DNA from: Hydractinia symbiolongicarpus
Taxonomy: Eukaryota; Cnidaria; Hydrozoa; Anthoathecata; Hydractiniidae
Direction: 5' to 3'
DNA length: 64,000 bases
Assembly: GCF_029227915.1 (NCBI RefSeq)
Contig: NC_079888.1
Span: 4,723,001 to 4,787,000, forward strand
A program made the translations under genes and the position numbers. This document shows, in pieces, positions 1 to 9,692 of this stretch. Each line of letters starts with the position of its first letter. The stretch's first letter is position 1. The notes beneath the pieces were generated by a model that was not told the origin of the DNA, searched no databases, and worked only from the letters and a program-made list of their open reading frames with translations.

Positions 1-945
1 CAGTAAGTGGCCTTTTGAATAGTTTTATATTTTCAATTTTCAATTTTCAATACTTTTCCTTTGAATATTTTCGGTGAATTATTTGAAAATTGTTACTTAA
101 ACTTAAAGCGAAAATCAGGAAATTCCGGCGCTAGGACTCGAGAATATTAAAGAAATTTATTAGTAAAAACAAGTATAAATCTTGGTACCTTTTTGTTTCC
201 ATTTTTATCAATCTAAACTTTTGTTACCCTTAACTGAGGATAAACACAGTTTTTATTAGTTCTAATTTAGTCTAAAAAGTGTCAAAATTGTCCTAAATTT
301 TCATAATTGTTTTAAATCTCACACATCTCACAAAATTAGCTAAATTGGACAATCTGATGTCTTTGAGCCCTGAAAGGCTTAAAATAGTGAATCAAAGCGT
401 CTGTTGAATTGTACTACGCATAATAAAGTTGATATTAGCCACATTACAAAAAATTCTATTTTCTCCCATATCTAACGAAAAGTATTCTTAATTTTACCTG
501 GTGTTTTTTAATATAGGAGTTGTTTGAATCATAGAAAACATCATGTTGTACGGACAACATAATGTTTATGTTGAACTAATTTAAAATACACAAAACCATA
601 AGCACCTGCGCATGTTTTGTCACGTGATTAACAACTTAGTACACAGCTCCAACAGTAATATCAAACAGGCATCATGTTGATGCGTAATTTACAGATTTTT
701 GTGGTGAGAGTGTTAACAATCAGTTATGTTCTGTCTTTGTTAGGTTTGACAATAAAAATCACACTAAGATTACTTGAATTAATATGTATATAATAATTGT
801 ATATTTTTTATTATGAAAATCACATGTTTTATTTGGCTGGCCAACTTGTAAACAAATATTTACGTTAAAATTATTATTATTCCATCGTTTACTTTTATAA
901 CGTAAGACCAGAAACTTTTTGTTAGCTGTTCTTGTGTAACGTCCC
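1..945. other. AT-rich flank, no gene seen
   Basis: No open frame with family resemblance and no splice-consistent exon was found on either strand. Short open frames here are low-complexity and AT-rich. The phrase CATCATGTTG occurs twice (near 540 and 670), which may be a remnant of a repeat, but nothing more can be supported. Confidence 0.5.
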
Positions 946-949
946 ATGC

Positions 950-1270
950 TGTAGCTTTGAAGGGGTTGCCATTGTCGTAATTTTTATGCTGTAGCGTTGC
1001 ATGAGCTGCCATTGTGGTAATTTCTATGCTGTAGCGTTGAATGGGCTGCCATTGTGGTAATTTCTATACCCTAGAGTTTAAAGAGCTGCCATTGTGGTAA
1101 TTTCTATGCTGTTGCGTTGCATGAGCTGCCATTGTGGTAATTTCTATGTTGTAGCGTTGCATGGGCTGCCATTGTGGTAATTTCTCTACCCTAGAGTTTA
1201 AATAGCTGCCATTGTCGTTATTTTTTAGCTTAACGTTGAAAGGACCCCTATTGTCGCAATCGACCACCTG
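950..1270. repeat. 40-bp minisatellite with 120-bp higher-order period
   Basis: About eight copies of a 40-bp unit built around CTGCCATTGTGGTAATTTCT. Units differ in their first half (GTAGCGTTGCATGAG, GTAGCGTTGAATGGG, or CCCTAGAGTTTAAA). The CCCTAGAGTTTAAA type recurs exactly 120 bp apart, at about 1070 and 1190, so three unlike units form a 120-bp higher-order repeat present twice. The outermost copies are more diverged, as is usual for an array that grows from its middle. The open frame across it on the minus strand is a by-product of the repeat. Confidence 0.9.
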
Positions 1271-2074
1271 ATTATCAGTCGGTTAGGGCGTGATATTTTC
1301 CCCGATATCATCAGTTGGAAGGAGTTCTCGTCAGTAGTGACTAGTTTGTATCGGTGAAAGTAACACAGTGGGGCAGGTCCATTCGCGTAGACTGCTATTG
1401 ATGGACATAATTGAAGTGATTTGGCATATTAACTCATTCTTTTTAAACAAAGGAAAAGTTGTTCGGGGGTCGCACCGATGTGTCATTGTAGTCAAGGGTA
1501 AAAAGAAGTCCTGTTAAAACCGGTTTCGTAGTTACTCTATTATTCCCGGCGTGAGATCAGCGTTTAAACCTTGGAGATAAAGACGGTTATACTGGAGAGA
1601 AAATATTACAGAGGCGCGATGATTATTCAAAGAAATATAAGCAGATTAGTCTTATTCTTAAAGGAGAGGCAAACAGAAAACTATTTTGTGGCAGCCAGAA
1701 AATAAATTTTAAGCGAGAGACTTTGACTCTAGAAATCCTAAAATCTACAAAAATAATTACTAATACAATAGAGAAGAAATAACTATGTTTCAGAGCTAAA
1801 CATTCGTACTTTTTGTAAACAACTTTTTACAGCTTCTGCATTTGAAAATAAGCATGCTTCCAGATGTACTTACTAGAAAAATCCATGTTTTGAGATCGTT
1901 TACTGAATTTAATCACAATTCTTTTACATACAATTTTTTTTAAAACAATCATTGAATTATGATGCTTGTAAAAGTAGAGACAGGTTTAACACAATCTCTT
2001 TCGTGCAATAAAAAATGCAATTTCAATTGAAATTCTAATATGTATGCATTTGAAAACCCCGCATGGTGGCAACT
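1271..2074. other. Intergenic, nothing recognised
   Basis: Intergenic AT-rich sequence downstream of the minus-strand metallo-beta-lactamase gene. No exon, RNA gene or clear repeat could be supported. Confidence 0.4.
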
Positions 2075-2745
2075 TTTATCCCAGGACCTGTTATCTCTTT
2101 TTGCATATCGGACGGCAAGACAAACATGTCGTCAGACCTGTCAATAAGCGCAGCGTCGATGAGAGACAAAAAGCCCTGGGAACGAGGTTGATATGCAGGA
2201 TTAGCAGATTCATTTTTAAATGATACTAAAAAGCGGGAACAATAGAGTAAATACAGTACACTTACGGTTATTAAAAAATTATCCGAGTATTTGCGTCTAC
2301 ATGAAAGGGATGGTATTCATAACATGTTTTTTAAGCTCCAACGTTCTTTCTTTTTGCTGTTAATTCTTTTAAGAAATATCATTTTTTTTCAAACGCTATT
2401 TTCCCAATGGCGTTAACTTTTATTCGGGTATGGGAGAGTATTTGGAAGAGAAATAACGAAACCTCGTCCCCAGCGCTCTTCTATGCTATATAGCCTAGAA
2501 GAGCCCTGGGGAAAAAGCGTCCCGAAAAAAAATTGTTTCGTCTTGCCGCAGAAAAATTGACTGTGGTTTGCGTTTTTATTTCTAAAATTTAATTAAAATA
2601 TATGCAATATTTTTTAAAACGGCAAGAATTTACGAACTTGGGTCCAACTAATACTGGGTCCAATTTGATCAAATATACATGTATTGTCAACCTCGTCTCC
2701 AGGGCTCAGAATGAGATAAAGACCCCTGCGTACGAGGTTAATGTA
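2075..2745. repeat. Cluster of fold-back elements of the CCTGGGGACGAGGTTG family
   Basis: Three partial copies of the same palindromic family lie close together: about 2078-2192 (right end GCCCTGGGAACGAGGTTGA), about 2460-2520 (AACCTCGTCCCCAGCGCTCT facing AGAGCCCTGGGGA) and about 2690-2743 (AACCTCGTCTCCAGGGCTC facing CTGCGTACGAGGTTAA). The ends are inverted copies of each other while the interiors are diverged or short. No coding capacity is seen, so they are best read as non-autonomous fold-back or MITE-like elements. Confidence 0.75.
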
Positions 2746-2896
2746 TTATATATAGTTGGACTGCACATAGAAGGTAGGGCTTAATGACACAAAAAATACC
2801 AACGTTTTATTTATACTAAAAGTGCATTACAAATATGTTGATTACAGAATTTTATAAAAGAAAATGAGGATGATAACAGCGTGTGAGTGAGTGCTT

Positions 2897-3796
2897 CTAA
2901 TTGGTCGTCCCAGGTCTCTCATTGGATGGTCTCCATGGATACGGCCCCATCCATTCATCAAGGAAAATTCTCCAGATATTCATCGTTAACCACTGCTTAT
3001 AAAAATGCCATTTTTCGTACTTGGGTAGTTTCAATGTTTTTGGGATTAAGAATGCATTCTCCCCTCTTTTAAGCGCTGCAAAGATGCCATTCCTGATGTC
3101 ATTTATGTAGTCGAGGGTTAACTGAACGTCGGTTTTGTTTCCACCTTCGATGGCGTTGGGCTTCATGTTGTGGGCGTAGATGGCTCGATCAAAGTCCAAT
3201 TTAAGAAGTATCTCTAAGGTACGCATCCATTGTTTGATATTGTAGTCAGGAACGATTGTAAAAAATACTCGATTTGGCACAACAAGATCAGCAATGTAGG
3301 CTACCTTTTGATCTGGAAGCAAAAACACGGTCATTCCCCTACCATGATTCATACCAAAATAATGAAGCTGCAGGGTGAAACCTCCCATTGTTATCGTATA
3401 ATTACTTCCATCCCACGTTTTTGTTGGTCGTATCTGGTCAGCACCCTTGTTATATTTGATCCACACGTCGCACTCTTTATGCGCTAAAATTTCTGCACCG
3501 GCGTCTTTAAAAACCTGTCCACCGCTTGAATGATCCAAATGGTTGTGACTGTATATCATGTATTTGACAGTTTCGTTAGTAATTTTTTTGATAGCTGCAA
3601 GCATCTTTGTAGAATGGTCGGTACTAACTGGCTCAATAGCAATTACCCCCTCTGTTGTTACAATGAACATGGAGTGGTAATCGCCTCCGGGGAAAAAAGC
3701 ATATACATCTTTTGCAATTTCATATACCTCTTCTGCGCCGTGACTAGTATGGCAAGCGATTGCAGCGAGGAGAAATAACCAGCTCGGTCCCTTCAT
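2897..3796 (-). CDS. Secreted metallo-beta-lactamase-fold hydrolase, copy 1
   Basis: Predicted 299-residue protein in one coding exon. Residues 1-20 are a hydrophobic signal peptide, so the product is probably secreted or luminal. The zinc motif HxHxDH is at residues 84-89 (HNHLDH). The other expected ligands are His151 (in NHGRGM), Asp170 (in AYIAD) and His209 (in YAHN), so both metal sites look complete. The substrate cannot be told from sequence. The ATG at 3796 follows a good splice acceptor (TTTAATTTCTAG/G), and a donor (CTCAG/GTAAGATT) at 5191 suggests one intron of about 1.4 kb in the 5' UTR. Unlike copy 3 it has no hydrophobic C-terminal tail and ends in a short hydrophilic tail after the shared PYPWRP motif. 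It is the first of three tandem same-strand copies. Confidence 0.9.
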   Translation of the reverse strand: MKGPSWLFLLAAIACHTSHGAEEVYEIAKDVYAFFPGGDYHSMFIVTTEGVIAIEPVSTDHSTKMLAAIKKITNETVKYMIYSHNHLDHSSGGQVFKDAGAEILAHKECDVWIKYNKGADQIRPTKTWDGSNYTITMGGFTLQLHYFGMNHGRGMTVFLLPDQKVAYIADLVVPNRVFFTIVPDYNIKQWMRTLEILLKLDFDRAIYAHNMKPNAIEGGNKTDVQLTLDYINDIRNGIFAALKRGENAFLIPKTLKLPKYEKWHFYKQWLTMNIWRIFLDEWMGPYPWRPSNERPGTTN

Positions 3797-3797
3797 C

Positions 3798-5191
3798 CTA
3801 GAAATTAAAAGGTTGAGTTTTAGAAAAATTATATATGGGGGGAGTGGAACGAGGTTCTACCCCACGACACCGCGCCGGTTACGCGTCAGAAAGCGAAAAA
3901 GAAGACCTGGAATCAAAATTAGAAATTTTTATTTTCTGATCGTTTAACTTTCATGCTTACAGAATTTCATGTATTTATGGTTTGAAATACTAAGTACAGG
4001 AATGTTCAAATTAGAAATATTAAACAGAATTTTAGTGACGAATTTTTGCTTGGAATAAAGACTACGCTTGTATTATTTTTTTATATTTTTTATTTAATTT
4101 TTGTTCAAAGCGGTATTCTTTATCTAAATTCCTGCTGTCAGATCAACTAAAATATTATGAAGTATTTTAATCATAGACCGTTGCATAAAAAAATACGCAA
4201 CCGTCGTATCTAAGGAGCCAATAACTCCTCTCATTATTTGAACTGATTCACGCTAAGCTGTTTTGACTAGACTCCCTGTAGATTTTTCATGCCACGAATT
4301 CTTCCGCTGATAAGATTATTAATTGTGAGATTCACAGTAGGGTACATTAATACAGTCATTAAGAAATTATTTCTATTCAAATATAATGAATGAATAGACC
4401 AACGGAGCGGTCGATAAGTTTGGAAAAATGACCCGGGAACCGGGCTGGAGTTAGTACCCATACCCATTAAGGCGAATTTCAACTCAAGAATGAAATGAAA
4501 TGCGATCTCTCAAATTTGACTGTTTGATAACTTTTTTTATTCCCATCCAAACTTGACATCAAAGTTGAAATCATTGAAAAAGGGGCTATGAAACGGTTGT
4601 TGGTTTTCGACTTTAGTGACTTACACGAAAATCAAACTAATTGCGGTGGAAACGTTTATAATCATTGAGGACAAAAACATTAACTTAAATCATCTTAAAT
4701 ATCATATTGGGCATCTAAATCACAGTTTTTTTTATCTGTTCACAAATCTTTTAATATGGACAATACATTCTTCGTATCAATCAAACTTTTGCAAATACGA
4801 GTTAAAAACATGGTTTTTTTAGACAAGCCTTGTAGCAACCAGGGAGGTTGGGACAGAGAAGGTCAAATAATTATTTTAAAAAAATTCACTATTAATCACA
4901 ACTAAAAAATGAAATACCAACCTCAACCCCAGGCTCTTTTTATATCGGGACGGAGAGACAAAATAAAACCCTGGGGTCGAGTTCCGTAAAATACATTAAC
5001 TGCGTCGTTTCTAGATAAAAAGTCTGTTTTACAGAAATTTTCTGCCCCTAGGAGTTAGTCGTATATAATTCAACAACAACTTCAAATGCATTTATTTATA
5101 TCTCTTTCTTTCCGCAAAAAAACCCAACGATTTGACTTAAACTCATGAAGAATTCCTGGAGAGGAAAAACAACAAAGTAGAAAATCTTACC
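3798..5191 (-). other. Putative 5' UTR intron of metallo-beta-lactamase copy 1
   Basis: On the minus strand a donor CTCAG/GTAAGATT at 5191/5190 and an acceptor TTTCTAG/GATG at 3798/3797 would splice a short leader onto the start codon. Copy 3 has the same arrangement just upstream of its ATG. The region also holds a diverged CCTGGGG fold-back copy at about 4920-4985. No coding exon was seen in it. Confidence 0.45.
4920..4986. repeat. CCTGGGG-family fold-back element copy
   Basis: Inverted ends CAACCTCAACCCCAGGCTCT and ACCCTGGGGTCGAGTT flank a 30-bp centre with ATCGGGACGGAGAGACAAAA. It has the same ends as the copies near 2100, 11920, 58830 and 60420. Confidence 0.7.
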
Positions 5192-6424
5192 TGAGCATTG
5201 CGTGCGTCGCACAGAACATCAGATGCAAGTTAAAAATCAATTTGATTTACTGCATTTATTATTACCCATTTTCTAGAAACTACTGACTATAATTTATGCA
5301 TTTGCATAATTTGAATAATTTTGCCTGTGCTCTCCATACCTGAGGCAATCTTTAACCTAAATTGATGACTCCGTTCTTTTTGAAAACTAGCGTATGCTTT
5401 ACAAATATTGAATTCAAAAGAAGCATTGCATGACGGGATTATGATACGACCGGTTTGACTCAATGCAAATCAAAATTTTGCACAAATTTCATTACAAGTC
5501 TGGGAGTTCGTTTAAACCTCGTACCAAATCCTTCTTAGTTTTTTTTGCATCGTCGCAATGCCAAAAGGCGATTTTAAATGTAGTTACCAGTCTCTTTGTT
5601 GTTGCAGCATTTAATGGACACAAGCTTGCTTGTGAGGAAAGCAAGCAAGCTAGAAGGAAGTTACGAATCTCAAGCGGTGTGGTAACACAGCTACAATCAA
5701 TCTTGTCAACTGACTTTACTTTTTCGCATTTAGATATGCGTTAAACAATATCAGAAAGTGAAAGAAATGGCCTGGGAATAAGATTGAACAGAGAACAGTT
5801 AAAAAAAACGAAGAGTAAGTCTTTAGGACAGGCTCCTCAAACATATCAAGCAATGTTCTTTTTTTATTTTGTTGTTTTTATATAGCAAAATTGCACATTT
5901 CTTTTTATGCATGCTTACGCTCGTATCGACTTTTATTTCAGATCCAACATCTGAAACAATATTCAAATGCTGGAGAATGTGTCCCTACAAGCGCGAAATA
6001 AAAAAAAAAACAGAAATTGGCATGTTTTGTTTTCAGGGATTTTGCTTACTGTTGACTTGCACCTGCAACACGCGCAAAGCATTACACACGCAAAGCATTA
6101 CACGCGCAAAGCATTACACGCGCAAAGCATTGGAAGCGCAAAGTATAATTATCGGAATGATGAAAAAGCGAAAAAAAAAATAATAAAAAAATAATGCGAT
6201 GTCAAGTATTAAAAGAAAAGACCTCGATTACTCAGTTTTTAAAAAATTAAAAGAAAAAAATAATTACTACACAAAAATGATTACTCCTCAAAATACGAAT
6301 ATTATGTGTGAGTAATAAGCACAGCTTGATTAAATGGTTTCTCACGGTGATTAGTAGTGCGATTGTCAAATTTCATATTCAACCGCATCCTAGGACCTTT
6401 CTATGAAAATCAGAAAATTAACAA
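5192..6424. other. Spacer between metallo-beta-lactamase copies 1 and 2
   Basis: No gene is supported. The stretch contains a 16-bp tandem array (listed separately) and long A-runs near 6000 and 6170. The open frames of 93-104 codons on the plus strand have no recognisable family, no signal or domain, and partly consist of the tandem repeat. Confidence 0.4.
6069..6143. repeat. 16-bp tandem repeat
   Basis: About 4.5 copies of a 16-bp unit AAAGCATTACACGCGC. One copy has ACACGC and the last has GGAAGCGC. It sits in the spacer between two metallo-beta-lactamase copies and has no coding meaning, because the period is not a multiple of three. Confidence 0.9.
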
Positions 6425-6510
6425 TCGGAGGTAGGCTTGTGGTAGAGCGTTCGCTAACTGTTCGGAAGATCTTAGATTTAAACCTCGGTCGATGTACGAA
6501 ACTTTAAAAC
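6425..6510 (+). repeat. tRNA-derived SINE-like sequence
   Basis: The stretch has an internal RNA polymerase III A-box-like motif (TAGGCTTGTGGTAGAGCG), then a segment resembling a degenerate anticodon arm, then a B-box-like motif (GATTTAAACCTCG). It does not fold as a proper tRNA: the acceptor ends do not pair and the T arm is damaged. A similar sequence lies in reverse orientation at 13577-13645, which argues for a dispersed SINE rather than a tRNA gene. Confidence 0.6.
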
Positions 6511-6738
6511 TGGAATCGTTCCTTTCTGCCTAATATTTAGCATGAGAATAAGATTTATAACTCAGACGGTTGTCTAGTTGAGCGATTGCCGCGCTTTAAC
6601 GGCTTTCGTAGCACAAATGGAAGCTTTTAATGCACTAGGACCCGCCCTTGGAATAGACGCCCACCCAGACGCCCAATAGATTTCGAACAAGTAGTCCACG
6701 TCTTTCTTTACAATACTCAAGTGTTGTTACAAATCAAT

Positions 6739-7710
6739 TTACAAAAATACAAAAACTCCAAAAATAACTAAAACGATTGAAGTACTGGAATAAAATTTTG
6801 AACCACGTGACGTTGTACCTTGATATTTCGGTCGCCATGGATACGGACCAATGTATATTTCCAAGACCATCTTCTGCACATTCATTCGGAAATCTGTGTC
6901 ATACCTCGACCAGTTTTCGTACTTGGGAAGTTTGAGCAGTGGTGAAATAGCAAAAATATTGGTTCCATTATTTATGTATGTGTTCACACTAGCCCGGATT
7001 TCTTCCAAATAAATTAATAAAGCCTGCACATCAGCTTTGGTGCCCCCACCCAGCGGGTCTTCATTATTATTATGACTGAAAACCCCTATACTAAAGTCGA
7101 GTTCAATAATTTCTCTCATGGTGCGTTTTATTTCTTTTAAGTTAAAATCGGGTGCGATTGAAAATATGACCGACTTAGGAGAAACTAAGTCTGTGACGTA
7201 CAAAACTTTTTCTTTAGGTAACAAAAACATTGTCGTTCCTCGCCCATGATTCATTCCCATGTAAAGAAGTTCGATTATTGTCCCTCCTAGCGTGAGTTCT
7301 TTCTTGTCACCTTCCCAGCTTTAATCAGGGACGTACAATTCTTTATGAGGGTTTGCTTTCATCCATTCGATAGCCTCGGCGTGTGCCATAACAGTAGCGC
7401 CAACATCATGAAAATTCTTACCTCCATTGGCGTGGTCCTAGTAGTTGTGACTAATCAATAGGTACTTGATAGGCCGACTTGTCACGTTTTTGATGGCTAC
7501 AATAAAACGTTCAGTGTGCCTCGAGCTGTGCGGTTCAATAGCAATCACACCAGCTGAAGTCACGACAAACGTGGAGTAGTAATTATCCCCTGGGGACCAT
7601 GAATAGACTCCTTCTGCAAGTCTTCGTGTCCCAGATGTTGCACCCATTACAAAGTCTTCACCTTGTAGAGTTAAAATCAATAGCGCACAAGTCCACAACT
7701 TGGTTACCAT
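6739..7710 (-). pseudogene. Metallo-beta-lactamase-fold gene, copy 2, broken
   Basis: One continuous reading frame of 324 codons is homologous end to end to copies 1 and 3, but it carries two in-frame stops: TAG at 7440-7438 and TAA at 7323-7321. The first stop lies inside the zinc motif. The family has HNHxDH, while here it reads HNY, stop, DH, so the second His is Tyr and the next codon (Trp in copy 3) is a stop. The second stop replaces an acidic codon in the PDESW region. No frameshift is present and the rest is well kept: signal peptide at the start, NHGRG, the YVTD aspartate, FSHNNN, PYPWRP, and a hydrophobic C-terminal tail like a GPI signal. This looks like recent loss of function of a once GPI-anchored copy. 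Confidence 0.85.
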
Positions 7711-7779
7711 TTTTAAGTCTGCTTAAATACCGCGTTAGCTGAAATCAATGAATTTAGGATAGTAGATAAATAGGCAAAG

Positions 7780-7866
7780 ATATCCCAACCTTTTCCCCAC
7801 AGCTCCTTAACGCATATGATATTCTGCAGATGGCTCCGAATATCACAGGCGTAGAAGAACGAGGTT
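7780..7866. repeat. Diverged CCTGGGG-family fold-back remnant
   Basis: CCCAACCTTTTCCCCACAGC on the left faces GAAGAACGAGGTTTT on the right, with GCATATGATATTCTG and GAATATCACAGGCG pairing inside. It fits the same dispersed fold-back family but is strongly decayed. Confidence 0.4.
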
Positions 7867-7869
7867 TTC

Positions 7870-8498
7870 TACGTGCTAATAACTATAAGATATAAATAAA
7901 AAAGGATATATACAACAAAATATAATAAAAAATAAAAATTAATCATGTACCTCAATTGTGAAGCAACTTTACTTTAACAGCGCCCAACAACTAATGAACT
8001 AAACTACTCACATCAAGAAGAGTAAATATTGTTTGTTGAAGCCAGGTCATTTTAATTAGGTTGAATTCCCAATCATTAACATTTTCAATGAACATTCATC
8101 AATATAGATTGCATGCTAATTTTCCTCTAACCGATTTGATTAGTAAATATTTTGAATTTCGCACACAAGAGACATCAGAATGACAATTTTTTGAAGAATT
8201 CACACGAACGTTTAAACTCCTTTGTAAACAAAGAGCTTTAAGTCATTTATCCTTTTGGAGGGACCTGGATATGCCCAGTTGGAACTCCACTCAAGAACTG
8301 ACTAGATCGGAGAATTGTGATTTTCTGGAATCTGATTTGTTTGATAAACATTTCCATTCTTATTCGTTCTGGTTGTAATTAAAAATTTTAATTTTTCTAT
8401 GAGAACAAAAAATGATCAAATTGGAGTATTATGCTTGTTCCGATCCAATCCTTATTTTTGTCCAAAACGGTACATCTAGCTTCCATGCCTATTCTTGA
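7870..8498. other. Spacer, nothing recognised
   Basis: AT-rich sequence between the broken and intact metallo-beta-lactamase genes. No exon or repeat is supported until the 21-bp array at 8500. Confidence 0.4.
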
Positions 8499-8499
8499 C

Positions 8500-8625
8500 C
8501 GTTTATTGCTGTTTCAGGGGCGTTTATTGCTGTTTCAGGGGCGTTTATTGCTGTTTCAGGGGCGTTTACTGCTGTTTCAGGGGCGTTTATTGCTGTTTCA
8601 GGGGCGTTTATTGCTGTTTCAGGGG
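8500..8625. repeat. 21-bp tandem repeat, six copies
   Basis: Six nearly identical copies of CGTTTATTGCTGTTTCAGGGG follow each other exactly, with one T-to-C change in the fourth. Because 21 is a multiple of three, two plus-strand frames stay open (RLLLFQG or CCFRGVY repeats). There is no start context, domain or conserved flank to support a protein. Confidence 0.92.
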
Positions 8626-8729
8626 CGTTTCAACATTATCTCTCCTCTTACTCTTCACCCTTAAAATATTTTTGTCCATGATGGTATACGGCAGAGACTT
8701 GTGCAGAGGACGCGTTTTTATTCAATCTT

Positions 8730-9690
8730 AAGGTTGAAGTGTCCAATTAAATTAAACTACTGCAAACTCTCCGTATTTCAGACCCGCAAATATTGAAGAA
8801 TATTTTCTAGATGGGAAAGAGAAATATTTGCCAGTGATTAACATAAAACAGTCCGCCGTATATTTGCAAGACTTTATCTTTTAAGAACATTTTATACTTT
8901 TATTAGGTGGATTATTTGGGTGAAATATTTAAGTGGAATATTACAGAAAATTTAAGAGAAAAAAATTCGAGTAACATATTTGAGCGAAATATTCAAGCAA
9001 AACATCATATCTCGTCAGTGCGCGTGCTTATATTACTTGTTTTGTGGTTTTTATTCTACCATTAAAGCCCTAATGTGGTGCACGAAGTTGTTTCCTGATG
9101 ACTCTAGTAACAACCTCGTTGCCCAAAGCTTTTTCTCTAGCTGTGCAAAATTTTCAAAAAGAAAGAAAAAAAGCCTTGTATTACTAAACTTGTATTATTT
9201 ATCTATTATAGTATTTTTTTGATGAAATCAGGGTTATTATTCCCTCACACCCGTACCGTCATCCCCGGGGTTCTTTTCCTCTTTGGGACGGCCGAGATTT
9301 TGCAAACTGGATAGGAAATCAATGTTACTTCGATCCGAGGGCTCTTTGCCTATTTTTTTATACCGGGGGCGGAGAGACGAGATTTCTTTCCCCAACCTCG
9401 TCCCTAGGGTCTTGTGGCCCCTGAGCCGTTATTACGGAATGGCCAACTATCAACTTAATCAACAAGGCAAAATTCCCTGGGGACGAAGTTGTTCTCTTTT
9501 CCACATATATGTCAGCAGCGAGATACTGATGACAATTTCTTGAATAAGAAAGAAAAAGAAATTAATACTTAATAATTTTTTGTGCGAGTTTTTTTTATCA
9601 AATAAAACAAAATACAATGTTGCTGTTATCATCCTTAAAAAAAAGTTAAATTATTAAAGTAGCCTGGTAACAAGTTATGGTTGCTCTCTC
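8730..9690. other. 3' flank of metallo-beta-lactamase copy 3 with fold-back element ends
   Basis: Non-coding. Several ends of the CCTGGGG family occur: AACCTCGTTGCCC near 9112, CATCCCCGGGGTTCTTTTCC near 9259, and an inverted pair CAACCTCGTCCCTAGGGTCT (about 9393) and CCCTGGGGACGAAGTTG (about 9475). The open frame at 9283-9543 runs through these ends and is not a gene. Confidence 0.5.
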
Positions 9691-9692
9691 CC

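Noticed and set aside
6425-6510. tRNA gene
   Set aside because: A- and B-box-like motifs are present but the acceptor and T stems do not pair, and a second diverged copy exists; scored as SINE.
8431-8731. Two plus-strand open frames with RLLLFQG / CCFRGVY repeats, which look like a repeat protein
   Set aside because: They exist only because a 21-bp tandem array has no stops; no conserved flanks, signal or domain.
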